Under the pieces are notes generated by a model, which worked only from the letters and a program-made list of their open reading frames with translations, was not told the origin of the DNA and searched no databases. 64,000 nucleotides of DNA, taken from assembly GCF_949628265.1 (NCBI RefSeq), contig NC_088789.1, positions 6,440,886 through 6,504,885 of the forward strand, read 5' to 3'. Shown here in pieces: positions 1 to 11,819 of this stretch. This DNA comes from Cloeon dipterum. Lineage: Eukaryota > Arthropoda > Insecta > Ephemeroptera > Baetidae. Position 1 is the first letter of the stretch, and the number at the start of each line of letters is the position of its first letter. A program made the position numbers and the translations under genes.

Positions 1-348
1 GGGTCGTAAAAATTTTAAAAATCCCTTATGAGACATAAATTAAAAAATGAATGGATTAGCTTTTTACATGCCAGAATCTCGATAAAAAATGCATAGAAAA
101 AATTATATAACCGGAGCAGGACGCAATAAAACAATAAACAGTGAGTAAAAAGCACTCAAGTGATTATTGAATAATACGAATAAACCCCCATAAAAGATTT
201 CTCACGCTAGAAGTTATTTAAATCCCTAACTTGGACTCTATTTCGTGGCCAAAAATAGTTATCTCGCAAATAAACGTAACTGCATAGCGTCCTCGAAATC
301 CACAGCCTCAGGGGCCGTTCTTTCTTCTATTTACGGAATTTTACTTAC

Positions 349-559
349 TCTTTGAGGCCCATTCCTCGTGTCTGGCGAGGCCGGCGGCGAAGGCCTGCAT
401 GGCCTGGGCGCAGGGTAGGCTGACGTTGGCGGAGGCGGCATCGGAGGCGGCTCGCGCCGGGTTGAAGAGATCAAGCTGTTGGGCGAGGTCGGGGGCGGCT
501 GCGGCGACGACGGCCAGCAACACCAGCACCGCGAGCACCAGACATGACGACTCGGCCAT
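349..559 (-). CDS. NRF-domain (nose resistant to fluoxetine-like) protein, first coding exon, partial
   Basis: The exon begins with ATG at 559 and encodes a strong signal peptide (MAESSCLVLAVLVLLAVVAA) followed by about 50 residues. It ends at a good donor, AAGA|GTAAGT, at 349/348. The mature start reads NVSLPCAQ, then AFAAGLARHEEWA. This matches the opening of the NRF domain, in which a Cys is followed by an xxFxxGLxxxEEWA stretch and then a KMxDSxGK segment. That next segment would lie on the following exon, outside the window on the left. Proteins of this family carry a secreted or lumenal NRF domain followed by a multi-pass acyltransferase-3 domain, and are linked to lipid or yolk handling in worms and flies. 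Only about 70 residues are visible, so the family call rests on one short block plus the signal peptide. An N-glycosylation sequon (NVS) is present. Confidence 0.6.
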
Positions 560-1180
560 GTCTTAGGTCATTCCCTGACTGACTGCCTGCTTGCCTGAGA
601 AAGTCTCAATGATCGCGCCGGCCGCCGAGGAAAGTGCGGCACCTGCAGGGAGGGGCGGAGAAAGGGAAACTGCTGCTGCAAAACCGACTTTTGTTTGTTC
701 CAGAGTAGCTGTCTCCCTACATGAAATAACGCTCCCCCGCGCACTTGGAGGAGGGAGATGCCAAAATTTCGCGGGCTGCATCTTTGGCATTGGTTTTTTC
801 TGGGTGCGATATTGTATTGTTAATAGAAAGTATCAAGTATGGCCCGCGGCTATTTCGCCAGAAACGCTCGCAAACGGATATTTAGTCAGGGACGGGAAAA
901 TTTTGACGGTTAAATTTTTATCCTATGAAGCTACTTGATGAATGTTTCATTGAAGAAACAAAATCCGGGAATTAGTCTTTCTTCGTTGCAAAGTGCGTCA
1001 ATTTATTTATAGACCAGATTCGATCTTAAAAATAAAGCCTGATTTAATGCGAATAAAATAAAATAAAATTGATTCCTAATTATGTTTATTGTGAAGCAGC
1101 AGGGTATCTTTACCCCATTTATCCACACACAAAAAACGCGATAACAAATATCATTAAATAATAAATAACCATGTGGGATG

Positions 1181-1375
1181 ATTTTGATTATCAAAAATGA
1201 TTTTACAATGGCTATTTCCATAGGTGAACAACAAGGAATGGAACCTGCTGTACAGTATGAGGGCATGTAATACTCCTTATTTTTCATTTTTTTTTCAACT
1301 TTTGAGCCTCCCATATTACTTGTTGTGTGCCATAAGAGTAGCCATTGTAAAATCAATTTTAATAATATCAAATTC
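1181..1375. repeat. Imperfect inverted repeat (foldback/MITE-like)
   Basis: The left arm at about 1181-1215 and the right arm at about 1335-1374 are reverse complements over roughly 35-40 bp with a few mismatches. The best-matched core is TTTTACAATGGCTA and its complement. The spacer is about 120 bp, with weaker complementarity continuing into it. No flanking target duplication was resolved. A 17-base piece of the right arm (GAGTAGCCATTGTAAAA) recurs near 38720, which could be chance or a second fragment. Confidence 0.55.
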
Positions 1376-2910
1376 AGGGAGAGGCCAAATTCAACGTTCA
1401 AAAAGAACTTAACAACCCGAAAAGAGTGGTCGGGGTGGGATCGAAATTCTAAGGGTGCGTCGTACAGAAACTGTGGAAGTTTTGTTAGTGAAATTTTCAA
1501 CCCCAGCTTTCGGACGAGCGGTTTCGTTGCTGTACCCCCAAATTCAGAAATTCGAAAAATGTTTCTTATGGGAATCCCATTTGTTAAACCCCCTTGGAAA
1601 AAGGTTTCGGAAATTCATCGTGCAAATTTATTATATAGACCAAAATTTTGCGCTAATTCCGATTTTGAGGACTGTTTTTGTTCGGGAACCCAAAAGGGAT
1701 GTTTTTGGTGGGTAGGGTGGCGTGGCTGACCGCGGATGACGGTCAGCATCAAAGTCGGCATAAAGTGTCGTGCCGCAAATGTTTTCAGGGAGAAATTTTC
1801 CAAAATTACCAAATTTGAGATTTTTCGGAATTTTTTAAAGTTTTAATAAAAATCGGCCTAATCAGAACACTTTGTTACCCCCCGTCCCTGGAGGACTACA
1901 CTTCGAAGGCTGTTAATTAATTTCCAGCTCTAAACGAAAGCCAGACAACAGCAATAATCCAACTCGAAGAAAAATTAATCGAAAATCATTTTTAAAGCCA
2001 ATTAAGTTTCCAAATATGAAGGAAATGTGTCCGAGCCAAAATAATTTGATTGGCAACATTAGTTTCGAAAAAAAACTAGTTATGATTTCATTTCAGGCAA
2101 CTGCTGGTCTGGGTCACCAGAATATCACGTAATATTTTATTCCGGATCTCATCAGTCTTGTGAAATGACAATAATATCTTCTAACATCAAAAGATCGAGT
2201 TTCAAGGATTCATCATAATATCTGGGCCCAATATACTTTCCGTTTGCATTTGGCATTGGCTGTGAAAAATAATTCAGGTTCATTAGAAACGGATGGTTAA
2301 ATTAGCCTTTTGGCGTTTTTGTTCAGAGCGGCGCAACTAAGAGTCAGCGAGCAATATGAGCGCGTTTCGGCGGTGTAGGTGCCATGCGTGCTTTGCAAGC
2401 GTGAGCATGAGCTCTGCTAGAGGAGCAAGCGGGCCTGTTATTTTCTTCCTAGCCTTCTTCGTATTTCACAACTAATCAGAATTCATTCGCTCTTCGCATT
2501 AAGATTAAACAAAAACATAACCATATTTATTATTTAAGCATTACTCTAATTTCTCATCACACTCGTTGGAATCCATCGCAATGACGATCTCAACGAATTG
2601 TCAGCCTGGAGCTTTCTGCTCAAATTTATTCCGTTGAGCTAGTTGAGTTATATAATTGAGGGAATCAATTACCCGCAAATTAACAAATTGCAATCAACAA
2701 AATTATACACAAATTTATTTTTAAGACAATTGAGAGGTAGAAAAACAAACAAATTTAAGCCGAACTTGTAATGCACTTCATTTTATTAAGTTGTACAAAT
2801 TCATTTTTCCAGCAACATTTCCTGAAATTTTAAAAGACAAAAATCAAATTCCAAAGCTATGTTTAGAACAAATGTACTTATAATTTTAGTTATACGAATA
2901 CATTTTTAAA

Positions 2911-3131
2911 GTTAAGAAAAACTGAATGGCTTTACTCTGTGTTTAAAATTAAATCTGGATTGCTAGTTATTTTTGAAAAAGTATAATTATGAGAAAAACT
3001 CAGATGACACGTTATATTGTAATGAAACCGTCTCAAACGTGTCGTTTTATTTTTTCTCATAATATTTTTCACTATTAGTTAGCCATCCAGATTTAATTAA
3101 GTAAATCCATTCAGTTTTTCTTATAATTAAA
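2911..3131. repeat. Long hairpin element (foldback/MITE-like)
   Basis: The two halves of this 220 bp segment are inverted copies. The left half contains AGAAAAACTGAATGG, AAATTAAATCTGGAT and TTATGAGAAAAA. The right half carries the reverse complement of each in mirrored order (TTTTTCTCATAA, ATCCAGATTTAATTAA, CCATTCAGTTTTTCTTATAA). The arms are about 100 bp with scattered substitutions, and the loop lies near 3015-3035. This is the shape of a short non-autonomous DNA transposon or a foldback element. It has no coding capacity. Confidence 0.7.
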
Positions 3132-4261
3132 GATTAAACGTGTTCGCTTTCTTTGTTCACTAGGAAAATTTGTACCTATGACTTTTCTAGAAATTTTCTG
3201 TAAAAGTACAATTTACTTAATGAGAAACGGAAATATATCGGGAAGAATTTTTCATGATTGCCAAAATTCAGCTAATTATATAAAATATTATATATTTATG
3301 GGATCTTCAATAACATCTCAGGAAAAATAAAAACATTATCGGGCAATCTGTTATCGTGCCGCGCTCAATTTCCTAAGAGTCCACCTGGAAAAACTGTAAA
3401 TGTCCAAAACCAACGAATTTGCAAATTTTTGAACTCGTCATGAAGGGCTGATTAAAAAAATGTTTAGATTTCTAAAATCAAAGCATTTTTTGAAAAGTTA
3501 CACCATTATTGAAAAGTTGAAATTTTCCAGCCCTTGACCCTGTCCCGCACGAGAGGCCGATGCGGGACATGGCAAACTTCTTATATTGATTTATTATTGT
3601 TTTAGTTGTACTACTTAGAAAATCTTTAAAAAAGCAGACCTTATCATCCACTTGAATAAAAATGGTTACAAAAATATAATGTACAACCTCGATCTAAATA
3701 AGACCGCGAACTACTTTCTGATTCTATGTGTATAGTTTCGATTTATTTCCTCCGCCGCCAATGTGATAAATTAATAGCCCGACCTTTCCGCCAACGCTTA
3801 AGACTCGGCAGCGGCAGCGGAAAGTGTAGATAGCCGATTTCAAAAGTAGTGTATCTTCCTCCCATCCTGTGTTGTGTGTATGTGTTTAAAGTGTGCGGCG
3901 CACGACTTCAGAAATCTCTCCGCGGCACGATTGTTAATTCGCACCTCTCACTGCACAAGCACGGGCTGGGCTTTGGTAAGCAGGGCAGGCGTTTTATTTG
4001 CTCCAGCTGTTACACGAGCAGGAAATTGGAAAAGTCATTAGATCTCAGCTAGCCGCAAGAGACGAGAAAAATTCCTACAAGTGATTACACTCGAAAGTGA
4101 AATTTTTGCTTAGAAAATTTGTTTGTGTTCGTAGCACAGAGCGTGCCAATAAAAGCGTGACGCGCGCGAGTTTGACAAAAAACAAATACTGCGGTGCGAT
4201 GGAAAGATAGGTACTTTTATTGTTAAACGCTTTAATTCGCGAAAATAATACGTTTCACGTT

Positions 4262-4263
<2 letters not shown>

Positions 4264-4296
<33 letters not shown>
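4264..4296. repeat. GT dinucleotide microsatellite
   Basis: An uninterrupted (GT) run of about 16 units. It is non-coding and likely polymorphic. Confidence 0.95.
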
Positions 4297-4297
<1 letters not shown>

Positions 4298-4747
4298 TTT
4301 TGGCAAGTAGCCCACAATTTGTGTGGACTACTTGTCCTTTTGAGGTTGCCCGCACGCAACCTCTGCTCAACAGACCGTTTGGTAAAACGGAGGAGTGCAC
4401 ATTTCACGAATTTCCAAGACCATTTTCGCGTGCTTCAAGAGAAAGGTCCATTTTGTGGGAAACTAAAATAGCAGCCGGATCTAGGTTTGGAGATTTTCTC
4501 ACATTTTTATTTATTTTATAAATTAATTATTGGCTACATGAAACAACTATGTACGCTTTGATCACATCTGCACCTTCTCGCTACCGACTCAAATTTTAAA
4601 TATGCAGCGCAGCAGTGAGAGGGCACAGACAAAATAACAAACCCTTCAAATGCATCACAAGTAAACTACTGTTTAAAAGTCCCGGAAAAAAACATTTTCA
4701 TCGCCCGTTCCAAAGTCTTTTCGTTTCGCTGGCTGGAATTTCGATTA

Positions 4748-7700
4748 TCAGCGGCCGTATCCCTGGCTGAAGCCGGGCTTCTGCTGGGCGACGTCGGGCT
4801 CGACGACGAACTCATCGACACGCTGCTGCTGCTGCTGGAGGTCGGCGGCCGGGGTGGCCAGCACCTGGTTGACCCACTCAACGTCGAGGGCGCACATGAC
4901 GGCGGGCTGGGGCTGCGCGCAGCCAACGTCCCAGCTGCTGGCGCCGACGAGCAGGTAGCGGCCGTCGGCGCGAGGGCACACCAGGGCGCCGCCCAGATTC
5001 ACTGGGCACATGCTCTGGCTGGGGTTGAGCGGCGCCGCGCACATGAAGCTGCTGTGCAGCTGGAAGTATTTGCCCAGGTAGGTGCTACGCAGACTCTCCT
5101 CGCACTTGGCCGGCTCGACCGGCTGCACGGCCACGCGGTGCAGCTTGCTGCTGCCGTCGGCCGGCTTGGGCCAGCTGGAGATGATGCACGCACCTCCGGG
5201 GCTCTGCAACAAGCCCTCAGTGGTAAGCTCGGACGAGTGCGGCAGGCACACAGCGCCCACGAAGCGGCCAAAGCGAAGCGATCGCTGCAGCACCAGCACG
5301 GCCAGGTCGTTGGCCTGCGTGTTGGCGTCGTAGCGCGGATGGGGCACTGACACCATCACGGCCAACACCTGTCGTTCCTCAGCCGTCGAGTAGGGTGACC
5401 ACGAACCCACCTCCACCTGCAGCTGTTGGGGTTTGTGTCTGAAAACCCGAAGAAAACATTTTTAATTCATTTCTTTGTAATGGAGGGAACGATAATATAA
5501 TAAATTATTTAGTGGAGCTGCGAGCTCAAACGGCCTGGAAGGTATGCAACCTGCGGGACTTGAAAGTATGAAATTTGCCTACGTGTCTCGCGAACGAATC
5601 ATTTCGTGCTTACAATTAGTACTTAATCCCTTGTGCAGTTGAGATTATTTCTACGATTGGCAGGCGCATATTATTACTTAAATTAAAATATTGTAGCATT
5701 TAGACTTAGAATAAAATCAGCACAAGGAGGGTGAAAAAGGAATGGAAAAATATTTCCATGAATATAAGTAAAAAAATCGGAGGAAAAAGATTTTGAAATA
5801 AATGTGGTCATGTATTACAGTTGGCTTGTCCCTAATACCTATTATTATTTTTTTGTATTTGGGAGGTGACTCTTTATCTAGTGATAAATTAATAAATTTC
5901 AATTGATATTTAAACTTATTTGAACATGAGTTGTTGTTTTCTACTCACTTTTGGACGCAGGTGGCCGAAACTACGACGGCAGTCTCGCTGACGACCGCGC
6001 CGGCACAAAGGCGAGTACCGTCAACGGAGGAAACGAGTGCTTGCCAAGGAAACTCTCCGGGTGCGCTCTCACCATCCTGAGGGGCTCCCGGGGCGACGGA
6101 ACGGACTCCGCAGCCGCTGACGGGGACGGGAACAGGGGCGGAGGCGACGTTGAAGGGACGTTGGGTGGTCTGGTAGGTCTGCGATTGCGCGGGAACCTTG
6201 ATCTGCTGGATGGGGAACTGGTTGCTGGCGGGCGACTGCTGCTGGAAGAACTGCGTCTGGGTCGGTCTGGTCTCGATCACGACCGGCTCAGGGCCAGGGT
6301 TGTTGTAGCTCGGCTGGGGTTCAGGCACGAAAGGCTGAGGGGGTGGGTCGACGGGGTACGAGGGTTGGGGGATGCTGGGCTGAGGGGTTGGCTGGAAGGC
6401 CTGGGCTGGTGGGGGAGGAGGGTTGAAAGGCTTGGCGACGGGTTTGTACTGCTGGGGAGGAGGATTGAAAGGCTTTAGGGGCGGGTTTTGAGCGACGACC
6501 GGCTGCGGTTGCTGTGAGATGACGGACGTGGCGTAGGCGGGCCTGTTGTCGATCACGTTGGAAGAGACCTGCTGCTGCTGCTGCTGCTGGAACTGGTTGA
6601 ACTGCTGTTGCTGCTGGGCAGGAGGCTGGGAAAACTGCTGTTGCTGGGAGCCCTTGGGAGGGAGACAGCAGATGCCGGTGGAGCCGTCTTGGTTGACTCG
6701 ACAACCCTGTTTTTTTAAATTTATTTGTTAATATCACACGATGTGGAAGCATAAGTTGGAAACTGACCTTCTTAGGTAGAGCCATTCTTTCTCCAGGGCA
6801 GCGCCACATAGCTTCGCAGGAAGTGCCAGGGTTGCAGATTTCCTGGGTTTCGGGCCACGGGTCCTTGTAGTTGGGGTCACGACAACAGAAGCCATAGTTG
6901 CCGGAGTCAGGGTCGACGCACTCGCTCAAAGGAACTCGAGTATCATCATCCCTGAGAAATTAAAAGTTTAAAATATTTCTTAATAAATTTGAAAATATTA
7001 ACAAACCTGCTAACGGCAACGGGAACGTCGGAGACCACGCCGGCTGCAGTGCAGTACTCGAGCGAAACGCATTTGAGGGCAGCGGCGCATCCGATGTGAG
7101 GAGTGGTGTTCAGAGGTCCGGTGTAGGGTTTGTTGGTAGTCTGAGGGAAGCGGGCGGCGCCAACCGTCGCCGGGCGCTGCACTGTCAGAGAAGGCGAGGG
7201 GCCGGCTCCCTGTTGCACCAAGTCTGGAACTCGACAGCAGACCTCGTTTCGCGACTGTTCGCACGGTTCGTTCTGCGATTTGGCCTGCAAAACGTCCTCC
7301 TGGTGAAGAACGCCCGCATAGCACTTTTGCTTGGCCACGCACAGCGATCCGATCGTACACGGACGGCCACGGTTCGCCGCAGGAACGGGTCCAGTGGAGG
7401 ATACTTGGCCCGAGAAGAACGGGTTGTTTGCGTAGTTGGGCTGCTGTGGCTGCTGCACGATTTGAGACGGCTGCTGCGGCTGATTGTAGGAAGGTTGTTG
7501 CGGCTGGTTGTAGGATGGCTGCTGTGACTGAATTTGCTGCGGCTGATAGGTCTGCTGTTGGATTGAGGCCGCAGTGTTTGGCTTGTTCAGGTCGACGGCA
7601 CCGTTCAGGAAAGGATTGTTCGAGTAATTAGGCGGCTGCTGAGGAACAGGCTGGGGTTGCTGTGGCACGGGTTGGGGTTGTTGGGGCACGGGGTAGGCCT

Positions 7701-7899
7701 GGTGCGCGGGTGCTTGCGGAGCCACGACCGGCTGGGGCTGGGGTGCGGGCTGCTTTGGGATGCAGTTCGTGCCGCAAAATTCAGTCAGGCCTACAGAGGG
7801 GGCCGAGGGAGCGCCTGCTGCGGGAGCTTGGTGCTGCTGGTTTGGCGGGCCGTAGCACTGGGCCGTGGCCAAAAGGGCCGCAATCAGAAAAGCCCTCAT
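4748..7899 (-). CDS. CLIP-domain serine protease homologue (catalytically inactive)
   Basis: Four coding exons (7899-7007, 6951-6768, 6706-5949, 5438-4748) join in frame to 841 residues. Residues 1-16 are a signal peptide. A Pro/Gln-rich region (about 17-178) follows. Then come three six-cysteine CLIP-like units, each with C-x5-C-x5-C spacing and a final CC: C181-C222, C271-C321 and C337-C373. A second Pro/Gln-rich linker runs to about 550. The chymotrypsin-like domain starts near GEFPWQALV. Its His site reads SATCV instead of AAHC, and its Ser site reads NLGGA instead of DSGGP. The Asp region (NDLAVL) is kept. It should therefore be a non-catalytic homologue like those that act as cofactors in prophenoloxidase activation or epithelial signalling (PPAF2/masquerade type, or scarface, whose CCRDPNYxDPWP-like block it resembles). 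The C-terminus carries an extra tail with a Gln run. An acceptor directly precedes the ATG, so a non-coding exon lies upstream. Confidence 0.88.
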
Positions 7900-8220
7900 C
7901 CTGCAAACAATTCAAATTGCGAAAATTAAAAAAAATCATCGTCTGATTTTAATTTTGTTTTAAACTTTAACAAAACACTATAATTTTGTTTAAATATTAA
8001 AAGAAAATATTTTAAAAGCAATTTAAGTTCTCAAGAACGACGTGGTTAACTTTAACTTTGATTTTATTGCTCTATATTAAGTTACAATTCTATTCCTTTT
8101 CTATATAGAAAATAACACAAAAAATCAATTAAATCAATAGCGCGCAATTATACGTCGAGCAGAATCCGCTTAGTAACGTTCACGAGGAAAAGGCAAAGGT
8201 AAAAGATGCGACTGCCTTAC

Positions 8221-8276
8221 CTGAGAGGCTGCGAGACTCGAGTGTTGCCAGGCAAGGCCAGGAGACGCCTTATATA
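8221..8276 (-). promoter_or_regulatory. TATA promoter and 5' untranslated exon of the protease homologue
   Basis: Read on the minus strand, a TATATAAGG box (8276-8268) is followed about 30 bases later by the likely transcription start near 8245. The short exon ends at CTCAG|GTAAGG (8221). The intron from there ends in TTTGCAG just before the ATG at 7899. Box, spacing, donor and acceptor agree, though no transcript was seen. Confidence 0.65.
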
Positions 8277-11200
8277 TCCCACGACTCCGACAAAAAGAAA
8301 AAACAAAATCATCCTCGCATCGCGTACCCTCCATGCATCGTGAATAAAGCCTCAACGGTGATTATCAATATTGTATTTTATTTCCTCCTGAGCATCTTTC
8401 GCGGCAGGGGTCCGCCGAAGGCACAAAGCGATATCCAAACAAAAATAACGTGCTATAAATCATTATTGGCGAATAGCAAATAATATAAGCACCAGGTGAA
8501 TGGGATGTTGCCATGATTTTCGCAGATACAATCAATAAATGGATAAATTATCATGAGAGTAATATACATCCTAAATTTACAAACAGATGTGAGATAAGCG
8601 TCGCAATAATTTCCTCATTATTTTGCAACAATTTGATGTTTGCTTCCATTGTATGCATATGCAAATCATTTTATAAATTTTCTAGCATGGAAATGTTTAT
8701 AGTTGTATCAAACAAGCACAAACAAGCCTATTTACTTTTTCCAAATAGTTTTAAATTAAGATAAAAGGCATTAAAATATTCATTGCAAACCGGATCTGAT
8801 ATAAAAGAGAATGATCTAGCACAATAATTGACTTTTTCCGAATTTAAAAGTTGCAGAAATATATATTATGTTTAAGTTTTACTGATTGCACTAATCGTTG
8901 GCAAAATTAGATGTAATTATAGCGCGCTCATCTTTCACTATACGTAAACGAGATGCTTGCACGCTACGGCGAGTTTTTTAATAGACTCCCAGCATCACTT
9001 TGCGGTTATATATTTGTATTCTTTGTTTTACCTTGAATTAAAACAAATCGTAATTATTTGCCAGTGATTATTGCCTTGATAATGAACGTAATTACAGGGT
9101 TCCATTTATGGCTGTCATCAAGATTACAGTAAAATAGCAAATAACGAATAGTTTTTACGCTTTTTACTTACAATTAGGAAAGAGAAACATCAATGGATTT
9201 GTCTTGACAGTGTTGGATTATAATTTATTTTTATTGAGTTGAGTGCTGGCTTTAACTCATAATCAATAGCACTCTCCAAAATTTCGGGCGTGTGCAGTAA
9301 ACGAATACATTTCTAGAACATATTGTTCGGAAAAGGTCAAGGAGCCAACGATTTAAATTTAAACAGAGGCGTCGGAGTACAAAAGGAAAATAAAAGCTTA
9401 GCCGCAGTTGCATAATTGCGATGAAAGTCGATCTGAGTGGGTTGTCAGAGCATTTTATTGTGTTCATAAATATAATGACGAGGCGCCTCCCAAGTTAGTC
9501 ATCCTTTCTTCGCTTCGATTCCGAGAAAATTGCATTTGGTACACACACCAAAGTCATTCCATCGGGGTGGCCTTGGTTGATTAATTAAGTCAAACTCTTC
9601 CAAGCTCATCCGCCCTCTGAACGAGGAAATCCCAGTTTTTCTCGAACCTTGAATCGCTGCGACATTAGAGTGTAACTCAACTCTTACAAATCAAAGCTTA
9701 TATGCGAGTCGAAAACATATTTCAACTTTTCTGGCTTCCACTTTCCTATTGGTAGAAAGCGTCGAGCAGCACTATAACTTAGTGACATGAAATTTATTAC
9801 GGCATTTATTGTGAATAATATTGCTGATTCAACAGCTTCAATTGCGGCGGAATTACATCGGGCGTGACATCATATAAATCGAAGAAATGTGTGACACACG
9901 TTTTAAATGGTTTGTTTCTTATGCCAAAACTTTCGTGATCATTCCTTTGACGAATACACGGTGCATTAGTGTAGAGCATATTAAGCTTTAAAACATCTTC
10001 AATTTACTGCATTTAAAATATCAGGTGGAACGCATTGAATGGCTCACTTAACGTAATTGGAATTGAGGCCATCACGCGTTTGCCGGTCTCCCGCAAGATA
10101 AATGTGCAAAAATAAATTTGCGTTGTATCGTAATAGGGGCCTGCAACAACGACGACTCGCGCGAGTGCGGCAACGAGTTTGTTTCAGCCGCGCGGGAGAG
10201 ATGCTATCTGCCTCTTTTCTCGAGAGCACGGCGCAGAGTGAATTGAAGAGGAGTGAGCGCAAATTTGACCCGCGATGCAGATCCTGGTCGGAGGCCTTGA
10301 CACTCGCCAGCCAATCTCTGTGAGCGGGATACCCCAGCGGCACATTGTTTTATCCTGCTGCTCTGCTCGTATGGGAATACCTGGCAAACTACACACACAT
10401 GCCTCTAAATTACCAAGCAACTATACCAGTTCAAACACAAAAATACTTGAAATCCGTCTTTTGCGATGTTTTAAGTGGCTGGCTTGTCTTGCACAAGGAA
10501 AATTTACTGCGTTCACTTTGTTTAAGAGACAAAGAGCTGCTATATGCTTGATTATTTTTTAAATGTTTTAAATTTATTCCAATGTGGGTTGTTTTAGAGG
10601 GCCTTCCCGCGATTTTATTATTTAAGTAAATAAATACATTTATACTTTACAGATATTTTCAGCTGAAATAAATTAACATCATTGCAAATGTATATTAAAG
10701 TACTAAAAAGAAAATATAAAATTGGAGAATTAGGTAAAGTCTGTTTTATCCTTTACAAGCAAATAAATAATGGCCTAAAAGTTTAAAATAATATAATGTT
10801 TACCAATCTAAAAATATTTATCAATTATCTGATCATTCATATGACTATAATACTTTGTGCTGGGACTGTTCCTGCCAAAAAATGTGCATATATAGTGCGC
10901 AGTATTTACATCTTCAAACAAACGATGAACGTTTTTTGTGTTGGCTAAAGGCCATAAAAATTTCCGAGAGCTTAGCAAATAGTAATTTGACGCCAGAATG
11001 TTCTCTGGTTCTCTGTAGATATTAGCCTCCCAAAATCTTGAATTTCATCTAGAGAATATAAAATTAAAAAAATCTTGGAAGGATCGAAATATACATAATT
11101 ATAAGAGTATTTTAATTGGCAGGGCAGTGTCGTAAATCACTGTAATGGACTGGAGAGTTACAGGTTTTTATTTGCTCGCAGTGGTCTGGCGTGACGCTCT

Positions 11201-11819
11201 TATTGTTAGTAGTTGCTACCGTGGTGTTGCATTGCACGATTGACCCTGGGTCAGGGCGCGAGGTGACGTCAGGAGGCGGTGGTCACGACTCGGCACAGCA
11301 CGTCACTGCCAAGGTGACCTCCGGCCAAGGAACCCAAAAGCTTCTAATTAATCATTGGAGAATGTGAAAGTTAGCTTCGTTTCATTACAGCTCAAAAATT
11401 AATATAATATAAGAGGAATGGTGAGGTTTTGTTTCAGATCAACCAAAATTATATCTTTTAAATTGTGATTCTTGCAATGACTTATGAAGGGGTGTGCGAA
11501 TTTTCATGAGGAATTCTGGAAACTTCTGTTGTTTTTCAAGGCTGTTGATTTTTTCCAATGAATTTTAAGAGGCGTTCTTTTTAAATCCTATTTTTGTTTA
11601 GCTTATAGACGGCGCAATAATGTGAAGGGCCGATTAAATATTTTTTTGCTATCTTAATTTTGTTTACCTTTTGGTGATGAATAATTAAAAAACTAATTAC
11701 CATAAATATATATTCCATCATTTATTTTATCTCATTCCCACTATTAAAAATAACACGGTCGGTTCTTGGCCTGATACATTGTTTGACAATAATTGGAAAT
11801 ATATCTAATGTGAGACTAA
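8277..11819. other. Intergenic region between the protease homologue and CNPPD1
   Basis: No exon with family resemblance was found. A GC-richer block at about 10130-10330 has overlapping open frames on both strands, which suggests low stop density rather than coding. A motif cluster at 11241-11320 is listed separately. A minus-strand AATAAA near 11726-11721 probably ends CNPPD1. Confidence 0.45.
11241..11320. promoter_or_regulatory. Cluster of nuclear-receptor half-sites and a CRE
   Basis: Within 80 bp there is a 13-base palindrome, TGACCCTGGGTCA (11241-11253, an everted pair of GGGTCA half-sites), a perfect CRE, TGACGTCA (11264-11271), further GGTCA/GTCAC sites, and a palindromic AGGTGACCT (11312-11320). 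The surrounding DNA is GC-richer than its neighbours. This looks like an enhancer responsive to nuclear receptors and bZIP factors. The target gene is unknown. Confidence 0.4.

Larger units (their letters stand above)
560..4747. other. Gene-poor intergenic stretch
   Basis: I see no convincing coding exon in this 4.2 kb. Short open frames (for example 1003-1500 minus and 1325-1729 plus) are AT-rich, overlap each other on both strands and match nothing I recognise. Two foldback structures and a GT microsatellite are listed separately. Candidate AATAAA signals for the leftward protease gene occur near 4506-4511 on the minus strand. Confidence 0.5.

Noticed and set aside
341..348. Extending the NRF frame to the in-frame stop next to 341
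   Set aside because: The last codons run past a good GTAAGT donor, and the family continues beyond this point, so the exon ends at 349.
563..938. Overlapping open frames on both strands
   Set aside because: Both strands are open over the same GC-rich bases, with no family pattern; this is low stop density.
1003..1729. Open frames of 134-165 codons on both strands
   Set aside because: They overlap the foldback repeat, are made of AT-rich codons and resemble nothing known to me.
5951..6478. Plus-strand frame of 175 codons
   Set aside because: It is the antisense of the Pro/Gln-rich exon of the protease homologue.
10044..10562. Several overlapping frames around 10.1-10.5 kb
   Set aside because: Frames are open on both strands in a CpG-rich block, with no splice-supported model and no known motif.
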